The notes beneath the pieces are model-generated. The model did no database searches. It was not told where the DNA came from and worked only from the letters and a program-made list of their open reading frames with translations. The translations under genes were made by a program, and so were the position numbers. From contig NZ_LDUY01000022.1 in assembly GCF_001038455.1 (NCBI RefSeq), positions 62,001 through 126,000 of the forward strand: a DNA stretch of 64,000 nucleotides, read 5' to 3'. Every line of letters starts with the position of its first letter. Position 1 is the stretch's first letter. The stretch comes from Fructobacillus sp. EFB-N1. Its GTDB lineage: Bacteria > Bacillota > Bacilli > Lactobacillales > Lactobacillaceae. This document shows, in pieces, positions 14,637-25,579 of the stretch.

Positions 14637-16091
14637 TCAATTCTTAGTTTTGCGATCCTTCAACAACGCCATCATGGCAGCTGCATCATCACCCTGACTG
14701 GCCCGGCTAGTCAACTGGTCATTTTGAGCCATCTTCGGTTCCACCTTCTGGCCGGATCGATTATACCAACCCTGGTAGCGACTTTGATTCGTGCTCGTGC
14801 GGGCCTTCTGCTGGTTTTGGTGGTTCTTAATCGCAGCGACTGCCTTCGGTGCGGTATCGACCTGATTTTTCGCCCAATCATTGACAATCGAATCGACCAA
14901 GTTCCGCTTCAAATCAGAATTATCCATATTCACCAAAACCTGGTAAATCAGGATATTGATCACTGGTACCGGCAAAATATTTTGTTGAACCAGATTGGTT
15001 AGTAACTGGCTCTCGGACTTTGTCACGTAACCATGATTATTTTCTTTAATTTGCCGTAGAAAGTCAATTGGACTCAATAAATCAGCTGCCTGATAAAGCG
15101 ATTGCAGGACCCTTGATTGTTTTGACGTGCCTTGTTTAAGCTGACTCTGACTGTTTGACGCCTGAGCCGTTGGTTGACCCTGGCCGCCAGTCAGCTGCTG
15201 GCCAACTGAACCAACTGCTTGATAGCTCTGCCCTGGACCAGCTGAAGATGTTTCAACTTGATTTCCCCGGTTGGCTAACTTGGTCTTTTCAGCATTGTTT
15301 CCCCACTGATTTTGCAAGTAGGCCATAAAAGCAGGACGGTTTAAGCGGTGATCATCAAGGTTAATGTTGCGCGTAATGGCCGTTGCTAACTCGGCCTCGT
15401 TCAGCCCGTAAAGGACCTGCTGGGTCATAATCAATTGCCGGTCGGACGCTAAATTAGCAGCCGTTGTGCCATGGATAAGGGCGACCATCGCATCGTAGTC
15501 AAAGCTCTGCGTACTAAAGTCCAAATCGTCCAGCGACCCTGGCCCTGCCAATTCGACACTTGGCTGGCGGCCGGCAACCGGATTATCAAAGAATTCCAAG
15601 AAGCTAGCCGAGAGGTTGACAACGTTGGCACCAGTGACTTGACCGGCCGGTTGACCCGCAAAGCGGTCAGCCAAAACCTGAAAGCGGTCCTCACCGGCAA
15701 AGTAAAAGAGTAAGCCAGACAGCAAGTCTTCGTTAAAGAAGTCTTGTGCCGTCATTGGAGGCTGAATTTGATATGTATAGCCAGCAAAGCCACCGGCTTC
15801 CTGGTAGAAGGTTTTCAACAACCCCACCGCCTCCAGCGCCTTGCGGGCATGGACAAGGTCGGGCAATGACAAGGTTAACGTATCAAGCAGCAAATAGTGA
15901 TCGGACCATTTTGTCGTACCGGCCTGGCTCTCTTGAACCATGAAATGGTAGAGGGCATAAGCTTTGGCACCCAGAAAAGGCAAGTACAAGCTAAAAACAC
16001 GGTCCAAATCAGCAAGGCTAATTGGCGCCTGCAAGCTCAAATAGGCCGGCTCTTTCGCCTGAAATTCAATTGTCTGCTTGGAAACAGCCAT
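14637..16091 (-). CDS. dnaB: Replication initiation and membrane attachment protein DnaB
   Basis: A Firmicutes primosome protein working with DnaD and DnaI in helicase loading. It has 484 residues. The N-terminal winged-helix region (about 1-115) is followed by a DnaB_2/DnaD-like domain at about 330-410 (LSPIDFLRQIKENNHGYVTKSE...). The middle (about 265-325) is a low-complexity Q/S/G-rich linker. It overlaps coaE by a TAATG junction with AAGGAAG upstream, so the start is secure. Confidence 0.9.
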   Translation of the reverse strand: MAVSKQTIEFQAKEPAYLSLQAPISLADLDRVFSLYLPFLGAKAYALYHFMVQESQAGTTKWSDHYLLLDTLTLSLPDLVHARKALEAVGLLKTFYQEAGGFAGYTYQIQPPMTAQDFFNEDLLSGLLFYFAGEDRFQVLADRFAGQPAGQVTGANVVNLSASFLEFFDNPVAGRQPSVELAGPGSLDDLDFSTQSFDYDAMVALIHGTTAANLASDRQLIMTQQVLYGLNEAELATAITRNINLDDHRLNRPAFMAYLQNQWGNNAEKTKLANRGNQVETSSAGPGQSYQAVGSVGQQLTGGQGQPTAQASNSQSQLKQGTSKQSRVLQSLYQAADLLSPIDFLRQIKENNHGYVTKSESQLLTNLVQQNILPVPVINILIYQVLVNMDNSDLKRNLVDSIVNDWAKNQVDTAPKAVAAIKNHQNQQKARTSTNQSRYQGWYNRSGQKVEPKMAQNDQLTSRASQGDDAAAMMALLKDRKTKN

Positions 16092-16693
16092 TATTCTTCC
16101 TTCTTTAAATCAACTAGATACTTTTCAACTTGCTGCTTTAGTTCTTCTTCACTGCCATTATTGTCAAAGACGACGTCAGCCATCTCGACCTTCTTTTCGA
16201 TTGAAATTTGGGCCTTAATTCGGCTTTGAGCCGCATATTCGTCTAAGTGATCTCGGGCCATTAATCGGTCAAGTTCGATCCGCGGGTTCGTAGCGACCAC
16301 CAAAATTTGGTCGAGCCAGCCAGATTCATCGTACTTTTGTTCAAAAAGGAGTGGAATGGCGATAAAAATCACCTTTTCACCACGGTTTTTAAAAAAGTTG
16401 AGCTTGTCCTCAATCGCTGAGTAAATTGCTGGACTCGTAATCGCTGTGAGTTCCTTTAATTTAGCTGGGTCTTGAAAGACCATTTGCCCAAGCTTTTTTC
16501 GGTTCAAGACTCCGTTTTCAACAATATCTAAACCAAAAATATCCTTGATTTTTTCAAGAGTAAAGGTCCCCGGTTCCACTACCTCGCGGGCAACCAGGTC
16601 GGCATCAATTACCCGATAACCGGCAGCTGCCACAATCTTGGTGACTGCTGATTTTCCAGTAGCAATACTCCCTGTTAAACCGATGATTTTCAT
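16091..16693 (-). CDS. coaE: Dephospho-CoA kinase
   Basis: Catalyses the last step of coenzyme A synthesis. It has 200 residues with P-loop GLTGSIATGKSAV at 5-17 and the DADLVAREVVEPG motif that recognises dephospho-CoA. It is translationally coupled on both sides: an ATGA overlap with the DUF975 gene upstream and a TAATG overlap with dnaB downstream. In many relatives nrdR lies between coaE and dnaB, and it is absent here. Confidence 0.94.
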   Translation of the reverse strand: MKIIGLTGSIATGKSAVTKIVAAAGYRVIDADLVAREVVEPGTFTLEKIKDIFGLDIVENGVLNRKKLGQMVFQDPAKLKELTAITSPAIYSAIEDKLNFFKNRGEKVIFIAIPLLFEQKYDESGWLDQILVVATNPRIELDRLMARDHLDEYAAQSRIKAQISIEKKVEMADVVFDNNGSEEELKQQVEKYLVDLKKEE

Positions 16694-17400
16694 GCTGCCC
16701 CCTTCTGCAAAGCTTGTGCAAAGACTTGGCTTGAGTAGACAACTCGCGCCGTATTCAAGTATGGCGTCACGTAGATATAGGCTAAGCCAAAGGTCAAAAA
16801 CCCTAGTAGGTGCCAGCCCAAAAAGGAAAGTTCAAGTTGGAAAAGTTCCATTTTTCGTCCAGACATTACCCGCCGAGAAATCGAAATATAGTCGGTCAAG
16901 GATTTCTGCTGGCGACCAAGCAGGCTATCCATCTTAAAGGCATAGTAAGTCTGTGAGTAGGAGAAGGCCTTAACGAAGCCCGGAATCACCAGTACCGACC
17001 ATAAGAAGAGCAGGATGTTTTGTACGAAAGCCAGCATAAAGGTCGCAAAGAACCGCCCAAAGCGAAAAGCCTGAATGCTTTGGCGCCATGTGACCTTAGC
17101 CTTTGGTTCCTGAAACTGATCCACAATGGCCCATTTAGCAGACCAAGAGAAGACCAGAGCAATGGTACTGGCAACCGTTTGGCTAAAGTAAGCACTTCGT
17201 TGGTTGAAGTACACCAGCTGACCCGTTTGGTGATAGTTCAATAACACCAGATAGGTTGTTGTCAGTACCAAAGCGGTTTGAAAAAGATTAAATAAAATAA
17301 CAATCCAGTTAGCCTTGATGGCAGCAACAAAACTTTTTTGTAGATGTTTTCTGGCGGTCAGCTTAACACGATTGCGCGAGATTGGTGTGATTTCTGTCAT
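16690..17400 (-). CDS. DUF975 family membrane protein
   Basis: 236 residues with about five to six hydrophobic helices. The C-terminal signature (ISRRVMSGRKMELFQLELSF, then LTFGLAYIYVTPYL) is typical of DUF975 proteins: a cytosolic S/N-x-RRxMxGxKxxLF segment, then a GxxYxxPY helix. No biochemical role is established. It sits between fpg and coaE and overlaps coaE by ATGA, so it is co-expressed with replication and repair genes. Confidence 0.75.
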   Translation of the reverse strand: MTEITPISRNRVKLTARKHLQKSFVAAIKANWIVILFNLFQTALVLTTTYLVLLNYHQTGQLVYFNQRSAYFSQTVASTIALVFSWSAKWAIVDQFQEPKAKVTWRQSIQAFRFGRFFATFMLAFVQNILLFLWSVLVIPGFVKAFSYSQTYYAFKMDSLLGRQQKSLTDYISISRRVMSGRKMELFQLELSFLGWHLLGFLTFGLAYIYVTPYLNTARVVYSSQVFAQALQKGAA

Positions 17401-17528
17401 GAGTTCCTTTCGCGAAAAGGCACAATTACCTTCTGCTGGGTTTTTAAAGATAAATAAAATGAAATAGCGGTTAATAGCACTGATTTTTCATGGTCTAATT
17501 ACAGCTACCAGACAAGCCGAGGTCTCAC

Positions 17529-18359
17529 TTACTTTTGTACCTGGCAGTTTGGACAGTAGGTGGTTCCGCGTTGGGTGACTTTAATCTTGACAAGTGTCGT
17601 ACCACAGCGCCGGCAGGGTTCACCAGCACGGCCATAGACATCAAGTTCGTTTTGAAATTGACCAACCTCACCAAAAACATTGGAAAAGGAATGGACGGTC
17701 GTCCCATGATGAACGGTCGCCCGGTTAATCTCTTGAATAATATTTTGGCGCAGGTTGGACACCTCTTCCGCCGATAAATGGTCCGTTAAGGTCTCCGGAT
17801 GGACCTTGGTCTGCCAAAGCACCTCATCCGTATAGATATTACCAAGGCCAGCCACATTAGACTGGTCAAGCAAAAACGGCTTAATCTTTCGGTGGGACTT
17901 GGCTAAAATTGATGTTAAATAGGTGATATCTAAATCAGCTTCGGTGGGTTCCGGCCCCATTTTCGCTAAACCGGAAACCTCTTGGTATTCTTTACCGGTC
18001 GGTACCAGTTGCATCCGGCCGAAGCGGCGGGTGTCGTTGTACATTAAATCGCGGTCGTCATCTAGGGTAAAGATCACTTCCGTGTGCTTATGTGGGGTCT
18101 CTCCCACAGGCTCAACCGAGTACTGGCCCTCCATCCGTAGGTGGGAAACCAGGGTCTTTTGATTTGAGAGCCGGAAAAGCAAAAACTTGCCCCGCCGGTC
18201 AATTTTATCGATAGTTGCCCCGGCTAAGTCCGTCTGAAAATTCGTTAAATCAGAAACGATTGCTTTTGGATAAGGAACAGCCACGCTGTTAATTTTTGCC
18301 CCCTGTACCAGGGCAGTCAGCCCGCGGCGGACAGTTTCAACTTCAGGCAATTCTGGCAT
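17529..18359 (-). CDS. mutM: Formamidopyrimidine-DNA glycosylase (Fpg/MutM)
   Basis: Removes 8-oxoguanine and formamidopyrimidines from DNA. It has 276 residues. It starts MPELPEVETVRRGL, with Pro2 and Glu3 as catalytic residues. The helix-two-turn-helix LLDQSNVAGLGNIYTDEVLW and a C-terminal zinc finger CRRCG...CPNCQ complete the family pattern. It precedes the DUF975-coaE-dnaB-dnaI run with a 128-bp gap. Confidence 0.95.
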   Translation of the reverse strand: MPELPEVETVRRGLTALVQGAKINSVAVPYPKAIVSDLTNFQTDLAGATIDKIDRRGKFLLFRLSNQKTLVSHLRMEGQYSVEPVGETPHKHTEVIFTLDDDRDLMYNDTRRFGRMQLVPTGKEYQEVSGLAKMGPEPTEADLDITYLTSILAKSHRKIKPFLLDQSNVAGLGNIYTDEVLWQTKVHPETLTDHLSAEEVSNLRQNIIQEINRATVHHGTTVHSFSNVFGEVGQFQNELDVYGRAGEPCRRCGTTLVKIKVTQRGTTYCPNCQVQK

Positions 18360-18497
18360 TTGGGTCGATAACCCCCTTCATATCAACGTTTTAAATATTT
18401 GTGGCTTAGTTTTTGGTTAACTTTTGGCCTAACCTTGACGATTACTGGTTAAATCAACAAATTTCATTAATATTTTCAAGAAATATTATAACAAAAA

Positions 18498-18523
18498 ATA
18501 GCCAGGCACGATTGCCCGACTAT
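18498..18523. terminator. Terminator after the DEAD-box helicase gene
   Basis: ATAG...GGCA/TGCC...CTAT stem with wobble pairs. On the minus strand CTATTTTTTG follows. Confidence 0.65.
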
Positions 18524-18653
18524 CTTTTGGATAATCTGTCAATAAGTTCATATTGTTTTCATTATAGCACAGGGATAATGGCCAATAATTCGGCTTGCTG
18601 TCGTCAACCAACTACCAGTTGGCCACACTTGAAAAAATGGCAACTCGATTAAA

Positions 18654-20024
18654 TCACTTCGAATCCTGAGGTCGGCTAGCCCACTTTGGCTTACCTTTAT
18701 CCTTCTTCTTCCGTGCTTGGTGCTTTTTCTTCGCCTTGGCAGCTTCCTTGGAAGTCAGTTCGCGTTTCTCTTCGGACTGCTTTTGACGGTTCTTCTTATC
18801 GGCTTTGCGGTTTTTGCCATCCTGAGGATTGGCAGCCCGCTTCTTTTCAGCACGTGGCTGTTTTTCTTCGGCCAAATCATCGCCATCATCTGTCACTGTC
18901 GCCATCGCCTTTTGCAACTTCTTGGCTTCCTGTTGCTTTTCATCGGCTGCGGCCCAGTTGAACTTTTCCAGGTTGATTTCTTCTGGCAAGTACTGCTTCA
19001 ACTTGCGGATATCGTGGTCGTTACCCAGGTTCAACACTTGACCGGAAAGACCAGCACGCCCTGTTCGACCTGTTCGGTGAAGGTAGGTCGTCAAGTTATG
19101 CGGAATTTGCGCATTGACCACTAATGGCAAGCCCTGAATATCAAGACCACGGGCAGCCACATCCGTTGCCAGCAACAAGTCAAGTTTGCCCTTCTTAAAC
19201 GATTGGAGGGCATCGGCCCGCTTTAAGTGCGACTTTTCGTTGTTCCCAACGGACATGACGGAAGCATGTTCGTGGCGCAAGGCTGCTTGTGCGGCAACCA
19301 AGGTCCCAATGGTGTTAAAGAAAACCAAGGCTTGCTGGTGTCGGCGAGCTAATTCAATCAAGACCTTGTGCTTTGCCTTGGCATCAACGTGCAAGTAGGT
19401 ATGGTCAATGGTTTTTGGTGCCTGATTTTCCACGGAAACCGGCTTCACAGAGTGGCCAAAAAGTTCCTTGACCCAGGCCAAATCGACACCTGAGGTTGCC
19501 GAAAAAAGAGCAACCTGGTCAAGTGGTGGAAGCGCATCCGCTAAGGCGTTTAAGTCTTCCTGGTGTTCTTCGTTCAAGGTGGCATCGGCCTCATCGACAA
19601 TTAACGTCTTCAGGTGCTTGGTTTTCAACGCCCCACCATCAATCATCGTTAAAATCCGGCCAAGAGTCCCGACCACGATAGCCGGCTTCTCCTTCTTCAA
19701 CTTATCAGCCTGGCGTTTCCCGTTCGCCCCACCAATTAAGGCGGCAACCTTGACACCAACCTCGCTCGCATACGGGCGAATAACCTGAGCCAACTGTGCC
19801 CCTAGTTCCTGTGAGGGTGCTAAAATCAGAACCTGACTCTGCTTGGCCGTCAAATCAATCCGTGACAACACCGGCAAAGCAAAGGCTAACGTCTTCCCAG
19901 AACCAGTCGGTGCCAGGCCGAAGACTGATTCACCGGCGGTCATTCGGTCAAAAAGGGCATTTTGAATCGGCGTTTCTTCTTGAAATTGTTCATGAAATAA
20001 ATTGGCAAGTTCCGGTAAAATCAT
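18654..20024 (-). CDS. DEAD-box ATP-dependent RNA helicase
   Basis: 456 residues. It has motif Q (Q at EETPIQNALFDRM), Walker A APTGSGKTLA, DEAD (VDEADATL), SAT (FSATSG), the helicase C motifs DVAARGLDIQG and HRTGRTGRAG, and a lysine-rich C-terminal tail from about 380 for RNA contact. It resembles the shorter YfmL/CshB-type helicases involved in ribosome assembly or cold growth; the exact paralogue is not settled. It is monocistronic between two terminators. Confidence 0.9.
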   Translation of the reverse strand: MILPELANLFHEQFQEETPIQNALFDRMTAGESVFGLAPTGSGKTLAFALPVLSRIDLTAKQSQVLILAPSQELGAQLAQVIRPYASEVGVKVAALIGGANGKRQADKLKKEKPAIVVGTLGRILTMIDGGALKTKHLKTLIVDEADATLNEEHQEDLNALADALPPLDQVALFSATSGVDLAWVKELFGHSVKPVSVENQAPKTIDHTYLHVDAKAKHKVLIELARRHQQALVFFNTIGTLVAAQAALRHEHASVMSVGNNEKSHLKRADALQSFKKGKLDLLLATDVAARGLDIQGLPLVVNAQIPHNLTTYLHRTGRTGRAGLSGQVLNLGNDHDIRKLKQYLPEEINLEKFNWAAADEKQQEAKKLQKAMATVTDDGDDLAEEKQPRAEKKRAANPQDGKNRKADKKNRQKQSEEKRELTSKEAAKAKKKHQARKKKDKGKPKWASRPQDSK

Positions 20025-20101
20025 TCTTTATTTTCCTTATTTTTGGCGACTGTCTTTTTGACGGCAATCCGCCCGTTTTTAAAATTCACTTCTATTATAA
20101 C

Positions 20102-20138
20102 AAAAGCCCGCCTTACGATTTTTGTAGGTGGGCTTTTT
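20102..20138. terminator. Terminator after obgE
   Basis: AAAAGCCC...GGGCTTTTT stem with an inner CCT/AGG, U-runs on both strands. Confidence 0.8.
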
Positions 20139-20167
20139 CGACTGAAAGGTAGCCAATGGTTTTTGGC

Positions 20168-21484
20168 TTATTCAGAATATTCAAAGACAAAGTTTGTATT
20201 ATTAATTCGAACATCGTCGCCGTCTTCGGCACCAGCTTCGCGCAACTTATCATCAACACCCATATGGCGGAGTTGACGGGCAAAGCGCATAATGGTTGCT
20301 TCACGTTGCATGTTCGTCATGGCAGCCAGCTTTTCGACTTCCGGTCCAGAAATCAACCAGCAAGAAAGTTCATCATCCCAATCAACGGAAACGACAGGAG
20401 CTTGCTTCTTGTATTGGTAAATCTTCTCTTCCGTTGTTTCTTCTTCCTGTTGGTAAGCCGTTGGTACTGGCGCTTGATCCAACAAGTCGGCCGTCTTGCG
20501 CAAAAGCGCACCAACGCCATCATGGGTCACAGCTGAAATTGAAACAATTTCAGGTGTTTTAGCCAAACCAGAATCTGCTTGCACCTGTTCTTGGAACTTC
20601 GCAAACAATTCCTCTGAATCTGGCATGTCCATCTTAGTAGCAACCACGATTTGTGGTCGCTCCAAAATCGTTGGATCATATTCCTTCAATTCAGTCAAAA
20701 TTTTCTTATACTGAACATAGGGGTCCTGTCCTTCAATGCCAGACATATCCACCAAGTGCAAGATAACGCGGGTCCGCTCAACGTGACGCAAGAATTGGAA
20801 TCCTAATCCAACACCTTGTGAAGCCCCTTCAATCAACCCTGGCAAATCAGCCATGACAAAGTCACGGTTATCGCCCAAGCGGACCATCCCGATGTTCGGG
20901 TCAATCGTTGTAAAGTGGTAAGCCGCAATCTTTGGCTTCGCATTTGACACCACCGACAACAAAGTTGATTTTCCAGCAGAGGGGAAACCAACCAAACCAA
21001 CATCAGCCAAAACTCGCAATTCCAACTTAATTTGTCGTGTTTGACCTGGCTCACCGTTTTCAGATAATTCAGGAGCTGGGTTAGCTGGCGTGGCAAAACG
21101 AATGTTACCACGACCACCACGACCACCACGAGCAACCAATAATGTCTGATCAGGGCGCACTAAATCACCCAATACCTCACCGGTATCAGCATCGGTCACG
21201 ATGGTCCCTTGGGGAACTTTAATCACGCGGTCGTCTGCAGACGCACCGGTCATCCCCTTGGTCCCACCATTACCACCAGACTGGGCCTTAAAGTGACGAT
21301 TATAACGGAAATCCATCAAAGTTCGTAGTCCTTCATCCACCTTTAAGATGATGGAACCACCATGGCCACCGTCCCCACCGAAGGGACCACCCATGGCCAC
21401 AAACTTTTCATGACGGAAAGAAACGATTCCATCGCCACCCTTACCTGCTTTTAGCTCAACTTGTGCTTGATCAACAAATGCCAT
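20168..21484 (-). CDS. obg: GTPase ObgE/CgtA
   Basis: An essential GTPase linked to 50S assembly and the stringent response. It has 438 residues. The glycine-rich OBG fold (1-158) contains [13 protein letters not shown] and [13 protein letters not shown]. The G domain has P-loop [21 protein letters not shown] and ATKMDMPD, and a C-terminal OCT domain lies at about 355-435. The start at 21484 is fixed by homology ([19 protein letters not shown]), yet the ribosome site AAGGAG is 23 bases upstream and serves a short overlapping frame instead. Confidence 0.94.
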   Translation of the reverse strand: MAFVDQAQVELKAGKGGDGIVSFRHEKFVAMGGPFGGDGGHGGSIILKVDEGLRTLMDFRYNRHFKAQSGGNGGTKGMTGASADDRVIKVPQGTIVTDADTGEVLGDLVRPDQTLLVARGGRGGRGNIRFATPANPAPELSENGEPGQTRQIKLELRVLADVGLVGFPSAGKSTLLSVVSNAKPKIAAYHFTTIDPNIGMVRLGDNRDFVMADLPGLIEGASQGVGLGFQFLRHVERTRVILHLVDMSGIEGQDPYVQYKKILTELKEYDPTILERPQIVVATKMDMPDSEELFAKFQEQVQADSGLAKTPEIVSISAVTHDGVGALLRKTADLLDQAPVPTAYQQEEETTEEKIYQYKKQAPVVSVDWDDELSCWLISGPEVEKLAAMTNMQREATIMRFARQLRHMGVDDKLREAGAEDGDDVRINNTNFVFEYSE

Positions 21485-21500
21485 TTGTATTCGCGCGCAA
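21471..21500 (-). CDS. Possible 9-codon upstream ORF overlapping the obg start
   Basis: A TTG at 21500 stands seven bases after AAGGAG. It opens a frame of nine codons (MRANTNGIC if TTG is read as Met) that ends in TGA at 21471-21473, inside the first codons of obg. The obg ATG itself lacks a ribosome site at normal distance. Translational coupling is plausible. The palindrome GCGCAATGCGC overlaps the TTG. Confidence 0.35.
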   Translation of the reverse strand: MRANTNGIC

Positions 21501-21757
21501 TGCGCTACTCCTTTTTTAATCCAATGAATCTAGACAGTTAAGTCTATCACAGAAAGTTCTCTTTGCCTACACTTCTGCCCTGAAGACGCCAAATCAGGAC
21601 AAAAATGACTTGATTTTTTACCATAGCAAAAATTTTGACATCCCCCATCAATTGTGTGAACACTACCAATATACTGCAAACCAAGGGTAAAACGCCAATG
21701 GTTGCCTGCATCATATAAAACCATTCTAATATGAATAGCTAATTAAGCTGCTTTTCC

Positions 21758-23551
21758 TTAAGACTTTTGCTCCGACAGTGACCAATGGACTAGCTGAGCA
21801 ACCTTGGACGACAATCCCAAGGCTTCAAGCTCTTCGATGCTGGCTGCCTCAATCTTGGTGATGGAACCAAAGTTCGTCAACAGCTTTTGCCTGGTTTTTG
21901 GACCAACACCCGCAATCGCATCCAGACGCGAAGACAAGGATTTCTTCGACCGCGACTGGCGGTGGAAAGTAATAGCAAAGCGGTGAACCTCATCTTGGAT
22001 TCGTTGAACCAAGAAAAAGCCCTGGGACTGGTGGTCTAAGCGCACAACCTGCTCGGTCTTACCGTTAATCAAATCGGCAGTCTTGTGCTTATCGTTTTTA
22101 ACCATGGCCGCAATCGGTACATCAAGGCCCAGCTCATCTTCCAAAACTTCCTTGGCCGCATGAAGCTGGATGATGCCCCCATCCATTAAAATCAGGTCCG
22201 GCATCTCAGCGCCTTCCTTCAGAAGGCGGGAATAGCGGCGCCGAATGACTTCCTGCGTTTCTAGCCACTCATCGGCATGGTCTGTCGACTTAATCTTGTA
22301 TTTCCGGTACATATCCTTGTTTGGTCGTCCATCTTCAAAGACCACCATCGCCGACACAATTTCTTCCCCTTGGGTATGGGAATGATCAAAGGCTTCTATG
22401 CGATGGCCCATTGAAATTCCAAGAGCATCAGTAACTTCCTTCATGGCTCCAGAAGTCTTTTGCTCATTCAATTCCATCAGGCGGAACTTTTCTTCCAGGG
22501 CAATCCTGGCGTTCTTTTCTGCCAAGTCCAGCAAGTCCTTCTTTTCACCGCGGACGGGCGTGCGCACCGGAATATCCAAGGCAGCGGCTAGCAGGTCATG
22601 GTCAACGCCCTTTGGCACTAAAATTTCCTTAGGCTTTTGGATGTTCTTTTGTAGGTAGAATTGCTGGATAAAGGTCGTAAATTCATCAATCCCGTCACCA
22701 ACAACGGCAAAGGTCTGCTTACTTTGCCGAATCAAGCGAGCCTGCCGAACAAACATCACGGAAACCGTAATCCATCCCTTATCTAGGTAAAAATTAAAGA
22801 TATCACGTGGCGTTGAATCATTCGACAAGATTCGTTGGCTTTCAACCGTTTCATCAATATACTTCAGTTGGTCACGTAAATCAGCTGCCCGCTCAAACTC
22901 CAAATTTTCAGCAGCTTGGCCCATTTGTTTTTCGATTTGCCGCTTAACGACCTTGGTATCACCGGACAAAAAGCGCTTAATTCGGTCAACCTGAGCCGTG
23001 TATTCCGACTTAGGCACATCCCGAAAACAGGCACCGAGGCACTGCCCCATCGAATAATAGAGGCAAGGACGACCTTGGCGGCCCTTGCACCGTCTTAGTG
23101 GGTAATTTTTTTCCAAGAAATGGAGCGTTTCCTGGGCAGCATAAACGTTGGGATAAGGCCCAAAGTAAAAAGCGCCATCCTTCTTAACTTCTGAAACCAA
23201 GGCCATTCGCGGATCGGTTTCGCGAGTAATCTTGATGTATGGATAGCCCGTTCCATACTTCAAGCGAATGTTGTAATAAGGCTTATACTTCTTAATTAAT
23301 TCATTTTCCAACAAGAAAGCTTCTTTATCGGAATTAGTCACGATAAAGTCAAAGTCAACAATGTTGGCAACCAGTTCGGCCGTCTTGCCAGTATGGTCCT
23401 GCTTAAAATATGACCGCACCCGGTTCTTCAAGTTTTTGGCTTTACCGACATAAATAATTTTGCCCAAACGGTCCTTCATTTGGTAAGAACCTGGTTCATC
23501 TGGTAAGAGGAGCAGTTTTTGTTCAAGGTGTTTTGAGATATTGGCTAACAT
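21758..23551 (-). CDS. uvrC: UvrABC system protein C
   Basis: The incision nuclease of nucleotide excision repair. It has 597 residues: an N-terminal GIY-YIG-type nuclease (about 15-95: PGSYQM, IIYVGKAKNLKNRVRSYF), a UVR domain near 200-235, a central RNase H-like nuclease, and C-terminal helix-hairpin-helix motifs (AIAGVGPKTRQKLLTNFGS). There is no clear ribosome site. TATAAT ends only six bases before the ATG, so the mRNA may be leaderless or the start may be wrong. Confidence 0.94.
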   Translation of the reverse strand: MLANISKHLEQKLLLLPDEPGSYQMKDRLGKIIYVGKAKNLKNRVRSYFKQDHTGKTAELVANIVDFDFIVTNSDKEAFLLENELIKKYKPYYNIRLKYGTGYPYIKITRETDPRMALVSEVKKDGAFYFGPYPNVYAAQETLHFLEKNYPLRRCKGRQGRPCLYYSMGQCLGACFRDVPKSEYTAQVDRIKRFLSGDTKVVKRQIEKQMGQAAENLEFERAADLRDQLKYIDETVESQRILSNDSTPRDIFNFYLDKGWITVSVMFVRQARLIRQSKQTFAVVGDGIDEFTTFIQQFYLQKNIQKPKEILVPKGVDHDLLAAALDIPVRTPVRGEKKDLLDLAEKNARIALEEKFRLMELNEQKTSGAMKEVTDALGISMGHRIEAFDHSHTQGEEIVSAMVVFEDGRPNKDMYRKYKIKSTDHADEWLETQEVIRRRYSRLLKEGAEMPDLILMDGGIIQLHAAKEVLEDELGLDVPIAAMVKNDKHKTADLINGKTEQVVRLDHQSQGFFLVQRIQDEVHRFAITFHRQSRSKKSLSSRLDAIAGVGPKTRQKLLTNFGSITKIEAASIEELEALGLSSKVAQLVHWSLSEQKS

Positions 23552-23584
23552 AACTTTATTATACCCCCACGACTTCTATGTACG

Positions 23585-23616
23585 AAAAGGCCGCCAAATA
23601 ATATGGCGACCTTTTT
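23585..23616. terminator. Terminator after pyrG
   Basis: AAAAGG-CGCCA / TGGCG-CCTTTT stem, U-runs on both strands. Confidence 0.75.
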
Positions 23617-23657
23617 GTCTTCAAAACAAAGCATTCATTAAAAAATCAGCTTGGTGC

Positions 23658-25322
<1,665 letters not shown>

Positions 25323-25352
25323 TTAGCCAAAATTCATTAAATAAAATAGAAA

Positions 25353-25378
25353 GGCTCCCAAGCAGTAGCTTGGGAGCC
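25353..25378 (-). promoter_or_regulatory. pyrG leader attenuator (CTP-sensing terminator)
   Basis: A perfect 11-bp stem GGCTCCCAAGC/GCTTGGGAGCC with a 4-nt loop and a U-rich tail, placed between the pyrG promoter and its start codon. The 5' arm carries the CUCCC run. In the known pyrG mechanism that run pairs with extra G residues added by reiterative transcription at low CTP, preventing termination. Confidence 0.8.
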
Positions 25379-25407
25379 ATAAAAGATTTTCACATTAAAT
25401 GTGAGCC

Positions 25408-25443
25408 CTAATATATATTACAGACTGCCCCCCTGAATGTCAA
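25408..25443 (-). promoter_or_regulatory. pyrG promoter with GGGCTC initiation region
   Basis: -35 TTGACA (25438-25443), 17-bp spacer, -10 TAATAT (25415-25420). Seven bases beyond is GGGCTC, with predicted +1 at 25408. This start sequence is the one needed for G-stuttering at low CTP. Confidence 0.8.
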
Positions 25444-25579
25444 CACTTACTAAAATAATTATCTAGACCAAACACTTTCAGTCTTAGGGACCAGTGTTAA
25501 CCAAACATTAGCAAAGATTTCTTCGACAACAATACTGACAATCAAGTAATCGAAGCACCCTTGTCAGCAAAGCTGATTT

